Position numbers and translations under genes: made by a program. From positions 1-6,515 of the forward strand of contig JABFSD010000688.1 of NCBI GenBank assembly GCA_013140935.1: 6,515 nucleotides of DNA, written 5' to 3'. The DNA comes from Acidobacteriota bacterium. GTDB lineage: Bacteria; Acidobacteriota; Blastocatellia; RBC074. How positions within the stretch are numbered: position 1 is the first letter of the stretch; the number at the start of each line of letters is the position of its first letter. Positions 5,777 to 6,515 of the stretch are shown in pieces. The notes under the pieces were generated by a model that was not told the DNA's origin, did no database searches, and saw only the letters and a program-made list of their open reading frames with translations.

Positions 5777-6466
5777 TTACCTGGTCTTCTTATCAGGCTT
5801 GCCCAGCAGCGGACGCATGATTTTCACGCGCACCAGATAGCCGTCGTGATTAGGATGAATGCGGTCGGCGACCCACAAGTCTTCGCGTGGCTGGCCTGCT
5901 TTCGTCAGCATCGCATCCCACAGATCAATGAAGCGCAGATACTTTTGCGTAGCGATGTAATCCTTCAACAGCTTGTTCGTTTGCTTGCGTTGGTCGGCCT
6001 CGTCCCAGCGACCGGGGCCGGGCGTGAGGCTCGAAAAAGCAATCAGAACTTTCGGTTGCTTCGCGCGCACCTTTGCGACAAACGTTTTGAAATCCGCCAA
6101 CACTTGTTCGGCAGTTTTGCCGTTGTGTACGTCGTTGCCGCCGACGTGCAACACAATCATGCGCGGTTTATAAGGCGTCACCAGCCGATCATAAAAATGC
6201 AGGATGTCTGAGAACTGAAACGAATCAATGCCGCGATTGATGATCGTGAAATCGGGCAAGTCTTCGGCGAGTGTCTGCCAGCGAAAGAACTGCGAATCGC
6301 CGACCAGCAGAATCGCGTTCTTCGGCGGCGGCGTGATTTTGTCGGCGGTTTCATAGGTTTGCACTTGTTTCTCGAAACGGTTCGCGGGAGCTTGTGCATT
6401 GACAGCCTTCGCCAGCAGCAACAGCGCAAACATCGCCAACCAACGGGAGCTTTTCGGGATTCTCAT
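5777..6466 (-). CDS. Secreted SGNH/GDSL-type hydrolase (esterase/lipase-like)
   Basis: This 229-residue protein is a probable exported ester hydrolase; its substrate cannot be read from the sequence. The chosen start (ATG at 6466) gives a clean Sec signal peptide, MRIPKSSRWLAMFALLLLAK, with likely cleavage after AVNA. An in-frame GTG at 6505 would put 13 charged and polar residues before it, which is less likely. SGNH blocks are complete. Block I is LLVGDSQF with nucleophile Ser58, block II is NRG with Gly79, block III is VGGNDVH with Asn111, and block V is DRIHP with catalytic Asp201 and His204. The INRG motif and the overall length resemble the PAF-acetylhydrolase-like branch of the GDSL family. 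Ribosome site: AAAGAAA lies about 8 nt before the ATG on the minus strand. The gene converges on the degenerate receiver gene with a 10-nt gap and no room for a terminator between them. The 49 nt upstream to the window edge show no clear promoter. No functional link to the two-component genes is evident. Confidence 0.9.
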   Translation of the reverse strand: MRIPKSSRWLAMFALLLLAKAVNAQAPANRFEKQVQTYETADKITPPPKNAILLVGDSQFFRWQTLAEDLPDFTIINRGIDSFQFSDILHFYDRLVTPYKPRMIVLHVGGNDVHNGKTAEQVLADFKTFVAKVRAKQPKVLIAFSSLTPGPGRWDEADQRKQTNKLLKDYIATQKYLRFIDLWDAMLTKAGQPREDLWVADRIHPNHDGYLVRVKIMRPLLGKPDKKTR

Positions 6467-6515
6467 AATGGTTATTTCTTTAAGACCGAAAGATATTCTG
6501 CCCACGGCCCAACAG

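Overview
The window looks like a chromosomal segment of a moderately GC-rich, Gram-negative-type bacterium. An Acidobacteriota (Blastocatellia-like) origin is my best guess. It rests on gene style: a secreted DinB-fold protein, a large multi-PAS NarX/DesK-class kinase with NarL-type regulators, and a secreted GDSL esterase. No marker gene is present, so this is inference only.

Layout. Positions 1-50 are a perfect 18-bp inverted repeat. A frameshifted gene for an exported DinB-family protein follows (64-706), then a gene-free stretch with a short hairpin (707-962). The core is a two-component locus on the + strand. It has a 948-residue membrane-anchored kinase with five PAS domains (963-3809), then a full-length NarL/FixJ response regulator 22 nt later (3832-4464). 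Two further receiver genes follow: a receiver-only protein with an intact active site (4616-5005), and a receiver-only protein that has lost key active-site residues (5350-5766). A convergent minus-strand gene for a secreted SGNH/GDSL hydrolase (5777-6466) closes the window.

How the genes may work together. The kinase should phosphorylate the full-length regulator, which is in the same operon and has a C-terminal DNA-binding HTH. The two receiver-only genes are each preceded by a related 44-nt element (35 of 44 positions identical) that opens with the dyad TGTA-N11-TACA. The first copy starts 5 nt after the stop of the full-length regulator. This suggests that both small receivers are controlled by the same NarL-type factor, possibly the adjacent regulator. 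They could feed back on the phosphorelay as phosphate sinks or competitors. That circuit is a hypothesis.

The other notable signals are three ungapped 128-residue PAS repeats in the kinase, visible at DNA level as 384-bp tandem units, and a strongly structured non-coding block between the two small receivers (5040-5220). That block holds a 19-bp hairpin followed by a 126-bp inverted-repeat-bounded segment with two internal hairpins.
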